Shown here: positions 36,882-46,158 of the stretch, piece after piece
How positions within the stretch are numbered: position 1 is the stretch's first letter
Layout: each line of letters starts with the position of its first letter
Origin: Bacteroidales bacterium
GTDB taxonomy: Bacteria; Bacteroidota; Bacteroidia; Bacteroidales; Bacteroidaceae
Direction: 5' to 3'
Length of the DNA stretch: 64,000 bases
Assembly: GCA_004557035.1 (NCBI GenBank)
Contig: SFFB01000011.1
Span: forward strand, 6,791 to 70,790
The notes under the pieces: model-generated
What the model saw: the letters and a program-made list of their open reading frames with translations, nothing else
Told to the model about the DNA's origin: nothing
Databases searched by the model: none
Program-made: the position numbers and the translations under genes

Positions 36882-39800
36882 ATGAAACTTGACAGATTTA
36901 TAACGCGCCCGGTGTTGTCGACGGTGATTTCCATCGTCATCCTCATCTTGGGTTTCTTGGGTTTGATGTCGCTCCCCATCACCCAGTACCCCGACATCGC
37001 GCCGCCAACCGTACAGGTAAGCACCAACTATACCGGTGCCAACGCCCAGACCGTAATGAACTCTGTGATTGCTCCGCTTGAAGAGCAAATCAACGGTGTG
37101 GAAAACATGGACTACATGAGTTCTGCGGCCACCAACACCGGTGACGCCACCATCGAAATCACCTTCAAGCAGGGCACCGACCCCGACATGGCTGCCGTGA
37201 ACGTGCAAAACCGTGTGGCCAAGGCCGAAGGTCTGCTGCCGGCCGAAGTCACAAAAGTCGGCGTCATCACCCAGAAGCGCCAGACCTCCATGCTCGTGGT
37301 ATTCTCCGTGTCGGACGCTTCGGGCAAATACAACAAGCAGTTCATCGAGAACTACATGAAAATCAACATCCTGCCGCAAATCCAGCGTGTGCAGGGTGTA
37401 GGCGACGCCATGGTTATGGGTGCCAACTACTCCATGCGTATCTGGCTCGACCCCGAGCGTATGGCCGAATACAAACTCATGCCCACGGACATCTCGACCG
37501 TATTGGCCGAGCAAAACATCGAGGCCGCGCCGGGTAGCATCGGCGAACGCCAAGACCAGACCTACCAATACACACTGCGCTACAAAGGCCGCCTCAAGGA
37601 GGTGTCGGAGTTTGAAAACCTTGTCATAAAGTCAAACGAAGACGGCACCTTGCTGCGTCTGAAAGACATTGCCCGAGTGGAACTGGGCCGCGAGACCTAC
37701 GCCTTCTCCGGTACGGTGAACGGCAACTCGTCGGTGTCTTGTATCGTCATGCAGACGGCAGGAAGTAACGCCACGCAGATTGTAAAAGACATCGAAAAAC
37801 TTCTGAAAGACTGCGAAGAAGACTTGCCCGACGGCCTTAAGATCACGGTGGCCCAAAACGTCAACGACTTCCTCTTCGCCTCTATCCACGAGGTTATCAA
37901 AACCCTCATCGAGGCCTTCATCCTCGTGTTCATCGTGGTGTTTATCTTCTTGCAAGACTTCCGCTCCACGCTCATCCCGACCATCGCCATCCCCGTGGCC
38001 CTCATCGGTACGTTCTTTGCCCTCTCCATGATTGGCTTCTCTGTCAACCTGCTGACGCTGTCTGCCCTCGTGCTGGCCATCGCCATTGTGGTGGACGACG
38101 CGATTGTGGTGGTCGAGGGTGTGCACGCCAAACTTGACCAAGGCTACACCTCGGCCCGCAAAGCCTCCATCGACGCTATGGGTGAGCTCGGCGGCGCCAT
38201 TGTCTCGATTACATTGGTGATGATGGCGGTGTTCATTCCGGTGAGCTTCATGTCGGGTACCTCGGGTACGTTCTACCGCCAGTTTGGTCTGACCATGGCC
38301 ATTGCCATCGGTTTCTCGGCCGTCAACGCCTTGACCCTCTCTCCGGCACTCTGCGCCATCCTGCTTAAGCCCCACAAGAGCGAAGCCTCACTGGGCGAGC
38401 GACTCGGCACCGCCTACAAGGCCGCAGGCGAGAGCATGCTTTCACGCTACAAGGAAGCCGTGGGCCGACTGATTAACCCGAAACTGACCATCTTGTTCGT
38501 CATCATAGCCATCTTGGGTATGATCTTCGGTATGTTCAACTTCGAGGCCAGCCCCATATTGACCATCGTGATGATCGTAATCAGCGTCATTGCCATGCTT
38601 GGTCTGAGCACGAAGAAGTTCCAGAACTCGTTCAACAGCAGCTATGAGCGTCTGCTCGGCCGATACAAGAAGGGCGTGTTGCGCTTTGTGAAGCGCCCCA
38701 TACTCTCTCTCGGTATCACCGCCGCAGCCATCGTGGGCCTCGTGCTTTTGATGCAGAACACCCCGACCGCCCTCGTGCCCAACGAAGACACGGGTACCAT
38801 CATGGGTGTCGTAACGATGCCTCCCGGCACGTCTCAAGACAAGACCGAGGCGATGCTCAAGCGCGTAGACAGCCTCGTGTGCAGTGTGCCCGCCGTAGAG
38901 GTAAGTACCGTGATTTCGGGTTACAGCTTCATCGGTGGCCGCGGCCCCAGCTACGGCTCATTCATCATCAAACTCAAAAACTGGGAAGAGCGTTCGCTCA
39001 AAGAGAGCTCGACGGTGGTGTTTGCCAACCTCTACCTCAAGTCGCGCGACGTGTTCAAAGACGCCCAGGTGTTGTTCTTCCAGCCCCCTATGATTACGGG
39101 TTACGGTGTGACCAACGGTTTCACGCTTAACTTGCAAGACCGTACGGGTGGCGACCTGAACAAATTCTACGACGTGTCGAAGCAGTTCCTTGCCGACCTG
39201 CAGGCACGCCCCGAGATTGAGTCGGCCCAGACCAACTTCAACCCCAACTTCCCCGAATATCTCATCGACATAGACGCCGCCAAGTGTAAACGTGCCGGCA
39301 TCTCGCCCAGCACCATCCTCACCACGCTGCAAGGCTACTACGGCGGTCTTTATCTCTCCAACTTCAACCGCTTCGGTAAACTCTACCGCGTGATGGTGCA
39401 AGGTGAGCGCAGCCAGCGTATGAACTACGAGAGTCTCTACAAGATTAAGGTGAGAAACGGCAACGAGATGGCGCCAATCACGGAGTTTATCACCATCACG
39501 CCCTCGCACGGTCCCGACAACATCAACCGCTTCAACATGTACACCTCAATGGCTGTGAACGGTAACCCGGCCTCGGGCTACACCTCCGGTCAGGCGCTTC
39601 AAGCCATTCAGGAAGTGGCCAAGACCTCTCTGCCTACGGGTTATTCATTTGAGTTTTCGGGCACTTCGCGCGAGGAGGCACAGAGCGGTGGCAGCACGAC
39701 GGCCATCGTCTTCCTGCTCTGCTTCGTGTTCATCTACCTCTTGCTTTCGGCCCAGTATGAAAGCTATCTGCTTCCGTTGGCCGTATTGCTCTCAGTGCCC

Positions 39801-40289
39801 TTCGGTTTGGCCGGTTCGTTCATTTTCATCCAAGCCATGGGCGGCCTTAACTCCATCATCCCCATCTTTGGTAATGCTGCCAACAACATCTATGTGCAGA
39901 TTGCCTTGATTATGTTGATGGGTCTGTTAGCTAAGAACGCCATCCTTATCGTAGAGTTCGCGCTCGACCGCCGCAAGATGGGTATGAGCATCTCTTGGGC
40001 CGCCGTGCTCGGAGCCGGTGCCCGTTTGCGCCCAATCTTGATGACGTCGTTGGCCATGATTATCGGTCTGTTGCCGCTGATGTTTGCCTTCGGCGTAGGC
40101 GCCAACGGTAACCGCTCGCTCGGTACGACCGCCATCGGCGGTATGCTCATCGGTATGATTTTCCAGATTTTCATCGTGCCGGCACTCTTCGTCATCTTCC
40201 AGTATCTGCAAGAGAAGATTTCGCCGATGAAGTGGGACGACCTTGAGAATAAGGAAGGCCAGGCCGACGCCGAACAATACAGTATTTAA
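36882..40289 (+). CDS. RND multidrug efflux pump (HAE-1 family)
   Basis: A 1135-residue inner-membrane pump homologous to AcrB. It has the N-terminal MKLDRFITRPVLSTVISIV helix, the proton-relay aspartates in LAIAIVVDDAIVVVEG near 400, and the relay lysine in GLLAKNAILIVEFA near 1020. It is about 85 residues longer than AcrB. The excess is after TM6 (about residues 520-600): an extra hydrophobic pair (LTILFVIIAILGM and ILTIVMIVISVIAMLGL) lies between two similar RYKxxVxR segments. It is the middle gene of a three-gene operon; the substrate is unknown. Confidence 0.95.
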   Translation: MKLDRFITRPVLSTVISIVILILGFLGLMSLPITQYPDIAPPTVQVSTNYTGANAQTVMNSVIAPLEEQINGVENMDYMSSAATNTGDATIEITFKQGTDPDMAAVNVQNRVAKAEGLLPAEVTKVGVITQKRQTSMLVVFSVSDASGKYNKQFIENYMKINILPQIQRVQGVGDAMVMGANYSMRIWLDPERMAEYKLMPTDISTVLAEQNIEAAPGSIGERQDQTYQYTLRYKGRLKEVSEFENLVIKSNEDGTLLRLKDIARVELGRETYAFSGTVNGNSSVSCIVMQTAGSNATQIVKDIEKLLKDCEEDLPDGLKITVAQNVNDFLFASIHEVIKTLIEAFILVFIVVFIFLQDFRSTLIPTIAIPVALIGTFFALSMIGFSVNLLTLSALVLAIAIVVDDAIVVVEGVHAKLDQGYTSARKASIDAMGELGGAIVSITLVMMAVFIPVSFMSGTSGTFYRQFGLTMAIAIGFSAVNALTLSPALCAILLKPHKSEASLGERLGTAYKAAGESMLSRYKEAVGRLINPKLTILFVIIAILGMIFGMFNFEASPILTIVMIVISVIAMLGLSTKKFQNSFNSSYERLLGRYKKGVLRFVKRPILSLGITAAAIVGLVLLMQNTPTALVPNEDTGTIMGVVTMPPGTSQDKTEAMLKRVDSLVCSVPAVEVSTVISGYSFIGGRGPSYGSFIIKLKNWEERSLKESSTVVFANLYLKSRDVFKDAQVLFFQPPMITGYGVTNGFTLNLQDRTGGDLNKFYDVSKQFLADLQARPEIESAQTNFNPNFPEYLIDIDAAKCKRAGISPSTILTTLQGYYGGLYLSNFNRFGKLYRVMVQGERSQRMNYESLYKIKVRNGNEMAPITEFITITPSHGPDNINRFNMYTSMAVNGNPASGYTSGQALQAIQEVAKTSLPTGYSFEFSGTSREEAQSGGSTTAIVFLLCFVFIYLLLSAQYESYLLPLAVLLSVPFGLAGSFIFIQAMGGLNSIIPIFGNAANNIYVQIALIMLMGLLAKNAILIVEFALDRRKMGMSISWAAVLGAGARLRPILMTSLAMIIGLLPLMFAFGVGANGNRSLGTTAIGGMLIGMIFQIFIVPALFVIFQYLQEKISPMKWDDLENKEGQADAEQYSI

Positions 40290-40376
40290 CAGCCACATCC
40301 AAAAGAGCCGGTGGGAGACCGGCCGACCCCTCTGACCGACGCGGTCTCCCGCCACTCCTATTATATATATAATAAT

Positions 40377-41765
40377 ATGAACAAAATCTTCGTCACCATA
40401 CTCTGCGGTACGGCCCTGCTGAGCAGTTGCCGCACGATGAGCAACTATGAGCGCCCGGAGTCTGTCAGCACAGACAGCCTCTATCGTGACACCATCGACA
40501 CCTATGCCGTGTTGCAGGGCGACACCACCAACTTTGGCAACACGCCATGGCGCGAGGTGTTTACCGAGCCTCAGTTGCAGGCGCTCATAGAGAAAGCGCT
40601 CACACAAAACGCCGACCTGCGCAAGGCCGACTTGACCATCACCCAGGCCGAGGCCGCGCTCAAAGTGGCCCGTTTGGCCTATCTGCCTTCTATGGCATTC
40701 AGTCCGCAAGGTACCATCTCATCGTTTGACGGCGGCAAGGCCACCAAGACTTACAGCCTCCCCATCCAGGCCAGCTGGCAAATCGGTTCGCTTGGCTCAC
40801 TGCGCAACACCAAGAAACAAGGCGAGGTGAACCTCGAACTCAGTCGCGCTTCTAAGCAGGCTGTGCGCACCAACATCATCTCGGCCGTGGCCAACCTCTA
40901 CTATACGCTGCAAATGCTTGACGAGCAGTTGGCTACCACCGAGGCCACTCTCGAAATCTGGGGCAAGAACGTCACGGCCATGGAGAAGATGTGGGAAGTG
41001 GGCGGTCTGACCAACTCGGCTGCCGTGGAGCAGGCCAAGGCCAACTATTACCAAATCCAGGCCACCGTGCCTGCTTTGAAACAGAGCATCACTTCGGCCG
41101 AAAACGCGCTCTGCCTCATTCTCCACGAAGCACCCCACCCCATCAGTCGCGGTGCCTTCAGCGGCGACGGCTTCCCCGAGCAGCTGAAAGTGGGTGTGCC
41201 CGTGCAACTGCTCTCTAACCGTCCTGACGTGAAAGCTGCCGAGCTCTCGCTGGCCAATGCCTTCTATGCCACCAACGTGGCCCGTAGCGCCTTCTATCCT
41301 TCGCTGACCATCGGCGGACAAGCCGGCTGGACCAACAGTGCCGGGGCAGCTATAACCAATCCGGCCAAGTTCCTGGCCTCTGCCGTAGGGTCGCTCGTTC
41401 AGCCTCTCTTTGCCAACGGTCAGCTCACGGCCCAGCTTAAGATTGCCAAGGCCAAACAAGAGGCCGCTCTCATCGACTTCGAGCAGTCGCTCTATCAGGC
41501 TGGTGCCGAGGTGAGCGACGCCTTGAGCCAATACCAAGCCCGCTGCACCCAAGAGCAAAGCCTCGTGAAACAGGTGGAACAACTCACGAAAGCCGTAGAC
41601 GACACCAACTATCTCTTTGCCCACGGCAACACCACCTCTTATCTCGAAACGCTCACAGCACAGTCGAGCCTGCTGCAGGCCCAGCTCAATCTTATCTCCA
41701 CTAAGTTCGACAAAGTGCAAGCCGCCATTACGCTCTATCAGGCACTCGGCGGCGGACGCGACTGA
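40377..41765 (+). CDS. Outer-membrane efflux channel lipoprotein (TolC/OprM family)
   Basis: I start at the ATG of MNKIFVTILCG (462 residues). The lipobox LLSSC gives an acylated N-terminus as in OprM. Two outer-membrane-factor repeats are present (PQLQALIEKALTQNADLRKA near 60 and RPDVKAAELSLANAFYATNVARSAFYPSL near 280). It completes the tripartite pump with the two upstream genes. The spacer before it has CCTATTATATATATA, also seen before the pump gene. Confidence 0.95.
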   Translation: MNKIFVTILCGTALLSSCRTMSNYERPESVSTDSLYRDTIDTYAVLQGDTTNFGNTPWREVFTEPQLQALIEKALTQNADLRKADLTITQAEAALKVARLAYLPSMAFSPQGTISSFDGGKATKTYSLPIQASWQIGSLGSLRNTKKQGEVNLELSRASKQAVRTNIISAVANLYYTLQMLDEQLATTEATLEIWGKNVTAMEKMWEVGGLTNSAAVEQAKANYYQIQATVPALKQSITSAENALCLILHEAPHPISRGAFSGDGFPEQLKVGVPVQLLSNRPDVKAAELSLANAFYATNVARSAFYPSLTIGGQAGWTNSAGAAITNPAKFLASAVGSLVQPLFANGQLTAQLKIAKAKQEAALIDFEQSLYQAGAEVSDALSQYQARCTQEQSLVKQVEQLTKAVDDTNYLFAHGNTTSYLETLTAQSSLLQAQLNLISTKFDKVQAAITLYQALGGGRD

Positions 41766-41802
41766 TTAAGCCCTTAAGTCTAACCTGCAATACACAACAA
41801 TC

Positions 41803-42588
41803 ATGATTAGTCCCTTAGCATACGTTCATCCCGAAGCCCAAATCGGACAGAACGTAGAGATAGCCCCCTTTGCCTATATCGAAAAAGGCGTGGTCATCGG
41901 CGACAATTGCGTCATCAAGGCACACGCCAGCATCCTCGAAGGCACCACAATGGGCACAGGCAATGTCGTGCACCAAAACGCCGTCATCTGCGCCACGCCA
42001 CAAGACTTCCACTATGTGGAGGGGCAGCCCACGAAAGTGGTGATAGGCAACGACAACCACATCCGCGAAAACGTGGTGATTGCCGGTAGCACATACGCCG
42101 ACAAGGCTACCACCATTGGCAACGGCAACTACCTGATGGATCAGGTGCACATCTGCCACGACGTAAAAATAGGCAACGGCTGCGTCGTGGGCATCGGCGT
42201 GAGCATTGCCGGCGAGTGTGAAATCGACGACCACTCCATCCAAAGTTCTGGTGTCATTATTCAGCAACGCGTACGCGTGGGCCGCTACTCACTGATGCAG
42301 AGCGGATGCCGCGTGCAAAAAGACGTACCACCCTATGTCGTGCTCGGCGGCAACCCGGCCGGCTACCACGGCATCAACACCATCGTGTTGAAACACATCG
42401 GCATGTCTGAACGCATCATGCGCCATATGGCCAACACCTACCGCATTATCTACACCGGCAACTTCAGCCTCGAAGATGCCATCATCAAGATACCTGAGCA
42501 AATCCCTATGAGCGAAGAAATCCACATCATACTTGATTTCATCAGCAAGACCAAATTGGGTATCGTGAGAAACATGACCAAAGACTGA
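41803..42588 (+). CDS. lpxA: Acyl-ACP--UDP-N-acetylglucosamine O-acyltransferase
   Basis: A 261-residue left-handed beta-helix protein with many hexapeptide repeats (IGQNVEIAPFAYIEKGVVIGDNCVIKA is part of them). The active-site histidine is in QVHICHDVKIGN near residue 118. The C-terminal helical domain is typical (LKHIGMSERIMRHM, AYRIIY-like TYRIIYTG). It catalyses the first step of lipid A synthesis. Bacteroidales often keep lpxA in an lpxD-lpxC/fabZ-lpxA cluster; here it stands alone, so a paralogue elsewhere is possible. It follows the efflux operon after 37 bp. Confidence 0.9.
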   Translation: MISPLAYVHPEAQIGQNVEIAPFAYIEKGVVIGDNCVIKAHASILEGTTMGTGNVVHQNAVICATPQDFHYVEGQPTKVVIGNDNHIRENVVIAGSTYADKATTIGNGNYLMDQVHICHDVKIGNGCVVGIGVSIAGECEIDDHSIQSSGVIIQQRVRVGRYSLMQSGCRVQKDVPPYVVLGGNPAGYHGINTIVLKHIGMSERIMRHMANTYRIIYTGNFSLEDAIIKIPEQIPMSEEIHIILDFISKTKLGIVRNMTKD

Positions 42589-42620
42589 CGCGACTTTTTC
42601 GCTAAGTCACTCCCCCACTG

Positions 42621-42663
42621 CACGATGTGCCTCCCCACTGTGAGAAGGCGCATCGTGTTTTTT
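42621..42663 (+). terminator. Intrinsic terminator of the efflux/lpxA unit
   Basis: CACGATG and CATCGTG form the stem with inner TGC/GCG pairing, followed by TTTTTT. It lies 33 bp after the lpxA stop. Confidence 0.8.
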
Positions 42664-42838
42664 CGTACGCAAAAACCGGCGACAAAGCGTGACAAAAAGG
42701 GGGCAAGGTGTGACAAAAAAAGATGAAGATTTCTTCCACCCGTAGTCCGTCCAACTTCATTGGCCTCTGAAAATGGTTGACATCAGACTTGAAAACGACA
42801 AAAAACACCACGAAATTCACAATCATAAGCACCACATC

Positions 42839-42993
42839 TACGGGAATAGGGACAGTATTTTCTGCGATAGTGACAGAAAATGCGCCGATAAGGCCCGTAA
42901 CGCCCTCAAACACAATAAAAAGAAGCCTATTAAGCCTCCCTTCTCCTTTCTCACATACAAGATAACGCCAAACGGGCGAAAACAAAAAAGACA
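42839..42993. repeat. ACGGGAATAGGG intergenic element, copy in the lpxA-ppdK gap
   Basis: The segment has TACGGGAATAGGGACAG, a GAAGCC/GGCTTC-like hairpin, CCTCCCTTCTCC and CCAAACGGGCGAAAACA. In the same order, 48364-48538 has ACGGGATTAGGG, a GAGG hairpin, CCTCCCTTCTTC and CCGAAACGGGCGAAATA. Nothing else is seen in 42664-43120. Confidence 0.6.
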
Positions 42994-43121
42994 TCGACGG
43001 GCCATCCGCTCAAGACGCACAGAGAAATGTTTGAAACTTGTCCGTCTAAGGGCTCAAAAGGCGAGAAATAGGCCGCCAAAGAGCCGAAAAATGCCGTCAA
43101 AGAATAAAAAAAAGTGCTAAC

Positions 43122-43153
43122 ATTGTGATATTATCGGAATTTTGCTAAATTTG
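43122..43153 (+). promoter_or_regulatory. Predicted promoter of ppdK
   Basis: ATTG (43122-43125), 20-bp spacer, TAAATTTG (43146-43153), 40 bp before the ATG. Confidence 0.6.
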
Positions 43154-43192
43154 CCCCTATTGAAAGTTTCAAAAAATAATAATATTACTACT

Positions 43193-45916
43193 ATGGAAAA
43201 CCGTAAAAGGGTTTACACCTTCGGTGCAGGTAAGGCCGAAGGCCGCGCAGATATGCGCAACGAACTCGGTGGCAAGGGTGCGAACCTTGCCGAGATGAAT
43301 CTCATTGGCGTCCCCGTGCCCCCGGGATTTACCATCACCACAGACACTTGTAACGACTACTACAAAATCGGCAAAAACGAGGTTGTAGAACTGTTGAGAA
43401 AAGACGTTGAGAATGCCCTTCACGGCGTTGAAGACCTGATGGCTTCAAAATTCGGCGACGTGGCCAACCCGTTGCTTCTCTCCGTACGCTCAGGTGCCCG
43501 CGCTTCGATGCCCGGTATGATGGACACCATCCTCAACCTCGGTCTCAACGACGAAGTAGTTGAAGGCTTGGCCCGAAAGACCAACAATCCCCGCTTTGCC
43601 TACGACGCCTACCGCCGCTTCGTTCAGATGTACGGCGACGTGGTGCTCGGCATGAAGCCCGTCAACAAAGACGACGTTGACCCCTTCGAAGCCATCATCG
43701 ACGAAGTGAAAGAAGCCAAAGGCGTGAAACTCGACAACGAGCTCGAAGTGGAAGACCTCAAAGAACTCGTGATGCGCTTCAAAGCCGCCATCAAAGCCCA
43801 AACCGGCAAGGAATTCCCCTCCGACCCCATGGAACAGCTCTGGGGCGCCATCTGTGCCGTGTTTGACTCATGGATGAACGAACGCGCCATCCTCTATCGC
43901 AAGATGGAAGGCATCCCCGCCGAATGGGGTACGGCCGTGACCGTCATGGCCATGGTGTTCGGCAATATGGGCAACACGTCAGCCACCGGCGTTTGCTTCA
44001 GCCGCGACGCCGCCACCGGCGAAGACCTCTTCAACGGCGAATGGCTCGTCAACGCACAAGGTGAAGACGTGGTAGCTGGTATTCGCACGCCGCAACAGAT
44101 CACCCTCGAAGGCAGCCGCCGCTGGGCCGAGCTCCAAGGCATCAGCGAAGAAGAGCGCAAAGCCCAGTTCCCCTCAATGGAAGAGGCTATGCCCGAAATC
44201 TACAAGCAGCTCGACGGTATCCAGACTAAGCTCGAAGAGCATTACCACGACATGCAAGACATGGAGTTCACGGTGCAGGAAGGCAAACTCTGGTTCCTCC
44301 AGACCCGTAACGGCAAGCGCACCGGTGCTGCCATGGTCAAAATCGCTATGGACCTGCTCCGTCAGGGTATGATTGACGAAAAGACAGCCATCGAACGCTG
44401 CGAGCCCAACAAGCTCGACGAGCTCCTTCACCCCGTATTCAGCAAAGACGCCCTTGCCAAAGCCAAAGAACTCACACGCGGTCTGCCCGCCAGCCCGGGT
44501 GCCGCCTGCGGCCAGATTGTCTTCTTCGCCGAAGACGCCGCCAAATGGCACGCCGACGGCCACAAAGTGGTTATGGTGCGTATTGAGACCAGCCCCGAAG
44601 ACCTCGCCGGTATGGCTGTGGCCGAAGGTATCCTCACCGCCCGCGGTGGTATGACCAGCCACGCTGCCGTTGTGGCCCGCGGTATGGGTAAGTGCTGCGT
44701 CAGCGGTGCAGGTGCCATCAACGTGGACTACAAGAACAAGACCGTTGAAATCGACGGCATCGTCCTCAAAGAAGGCGACTACATCTCACTCAACGGTACA
44801 AACGGCCGCGTATATCAAGGCGAAATTCGCACTCAGGCCGCAGAACTCTCTGGCGACTTTGCCGCCCTTATGGACCTCTGCGCCAAATACACCCGTCTGA
44901 AGGTGCGCACCAACGCCGACACGCCCCACGACGCCGAAGTGGCCCGCAAGTTTGGTGCCGTAGGTATCGGTCTCTGCCGCACAGAGCATATGTTCTTCGA
45001 CAACGAGAAGATCGTGGCCATGCGCGAGATGATTTTGGCCGATGGCGTTGAAGGCCGCAAGAAAGCTCTTGCCAAACTCCTCCCCTATCAGAAAGAAGAC
45101 TTCAAGGGTATCTTCCGCGCCATGGACGGCTTCCCCGTCAATGTGCGTCTGCTCGACCCGCCCCTCCACGAGTTCGTGCCCCACGATGCCAAAGGCCAGG
45201 AAGAAATGGCACAGGCCATGGGCGTAACCGTAGAATACATCCGCCAGCGCGTAGAGAGCCTCTGCGAGCACAACCCGATGCTCGGTCACCGTGGCTGCCG
45301 CTTGGGCAACACCTATCCCGAAATCACCCAGATGCAGACCCGCGCCATCCTTTCTGCCGCCATCGACCTGAAACGTGAAGGCCTCGACCCGCATCCTGAA
45401 ATTATGGTGCCCCTCACTGGTATCCTCTATGAATTTGAGGCTCAGGAAAAAGTCATTCGCGACGAAGCTGCCGCTCTCTTCAAGGAAGAAGGCATCGAAA
45501 TCCCCTTCAAGGTGGGTACGATGATTGAAATTCCGCGTGCAGCCCTCACGGCCGACAAGATTGCCTCACGTGCCGAATACTTCTCATTCGGTACAAACGA
45601 CCTGACGCAGATGACCTTCGGATATTCTCGCGACGACATCGCCAGCTTCTTGCCCGTTTACCTCGACAAGAAAATCTTGAAGGTTGACCCCTTCCAGGTG
45701 CTCGACCAAAACGGTGTAGGTCAGCTTGTAGAGATGGCAGTCAACAAAGGTCGCACCGTACGTCCCGAACTCAAATGCGGTATTTGCGGCGAACACGGTG
45801 GCGAGCCCAGTTCAGTGAAGTTCTGCCACAAGGTAGGCCTCAACTATGTCAGCTGCTCACCCTTCCGCGTACCCATTGCCCGTCTTGCAGCGGCCCAGGC
45901 AGCGGTAGAAGAATAA
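43193..45916 (+). CDS. ppdK: Pyruvate, phosphate dikinase
   Basis: I start at the ATG of MENRKRVYTFGAG (907 residues), just after A/T-rich sequence; an upstream TTG overlaps the promoter. The ATP-grasp domain comes first (ELGGKGANLAEM, SVRSGARASMPGMMDT). The phosphohistidine swivel follows (TARGGMTSHAAVVARGMG near 495). The C-terminal PEP/pyruvate TIM barrel has GLCRTEHMFF and the catalytic-region KCGICGEHGG. It interconverts pyruvate + ATP + Pi and PEP + AMP + PPi. It stands alone with its own promoter. Confidence 0.97.
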   Translation: MENRKRVYTFGAGKAEGRADMRNELGGKGANLAEMNLIGVPVPPGFTITTDTCNDYYKIGKNEVVELLRKDVENALHGVEDLMASKFGDVANPLLLSVRSGARASMPGMMDTILNLGLNDEVVEGLARKTNNPRFAYDAYRRFVQMYGDVVLGMKPVNKDDVDPFEAIIDEVKEAKGVKLDNELEVEDLKELVMRFKAAIKAQTGKEFPSDPMEQLWGAICAVFDSWMNERAILYRKMEGIPAEWGTAVTVMAMVFGNMGNTSATGVCFSRDAATGEDLFNGEWLVNAQGEDVVAGIRTPQQITLEGSRRWAELQGISEEERKAQFPSMEEAMPEIYKQLDGIQTKLEEHYHDMQDMEFTVQEGKLWFLQTRNGKRTGAAMVKIAMDLLRQGMIDEKTAIERCEPNKLDELLHPVFSKDALAKAKELTRGLPASPGAACGQIVFFAEDAAKWHADGHKVVMVRIETSPEDLAGMAVAEGILTARGGMTSHAAVVARGMGKCCVSGAGAINVDYKNKTVEIDGIVLKEGDYISLNGTNGRVYQGEIRTQAAELSGDFAALMDLCAKYTRLKVRTNADTPHDAEVARKFGAVGIGLCRTEHMFFDNEKIVAMREMILADGVEGRKKALAKLLPYQKEDFKGIFRAMDGFPVNVRLLDPPLHEFVPHDAKGQEEMAQAMGVTVEYIRQRVESLCEHNPMLGHRGCRLGNTYPEITQMQTRAILSAAIDLKREGLDPHPEIMVPLTGILYEFEAQEKVIRDEAAALFKEEGIEIPFKVGTMIEIPRAALTADKIASRAEYFSFGTNDLTQMTFGYSRDDIASFLPVYLDKKILKVDPFQVLDQNGVGQLVEMAVNKGRTVRPELKCGICGEHGGEPSSVKFCHKVGLNYVSCSPFRVPIARLAAAQAAVEE

Positions 45917-45940
45917 CAACCGGACACTGATTTAGAGAGA

Positions 45941-45982
45941 GTTAGGCGGAAAGCCCCGAAAACAAAGGGGCTTCCGCCTAAC
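45941..45982 (+). terminator. Long hairpin after ppdK
   Basis: GTTAGGCGGAAAGCCCC pairs with GGGGCTTCCGCCTAAC (16 pairs, one bulged A), 9-nt loop. No T run follows (TTCGTAAATGG), so it may stabilise or end the ppdK transcript. It could also be part of an attachment site for the recombinase that follows. Confidence 0.55.
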
Positions 45983-46158
45983 TTCGTAAATGGAGGTTCG
46001 TGCATTTCGACACATTTTTCGAGCAGAATGAACGGAAAAGATTTGGATTTCCGACACTATTGATTTGGACGTGATTTGGAATGTAATTGAGCGAGTTAGA
46101 AGCCATTCACTGCAACTGTCATCAAATTTATTGGAACACAGTTTAGAAATTAAAGAAT

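Noticed and set aside
43142..43192. TTG start for ppdK
   Set aside because: It lies inside the predicted -7 box; the ATG at 43193 gives the family N-terminus.
45941..45982. Attachment site of the integrase
   Set aside because: The long hairpin is near the integrase, but I find no second copy on the other side (47.6-48.3 kb) to mark element ends.
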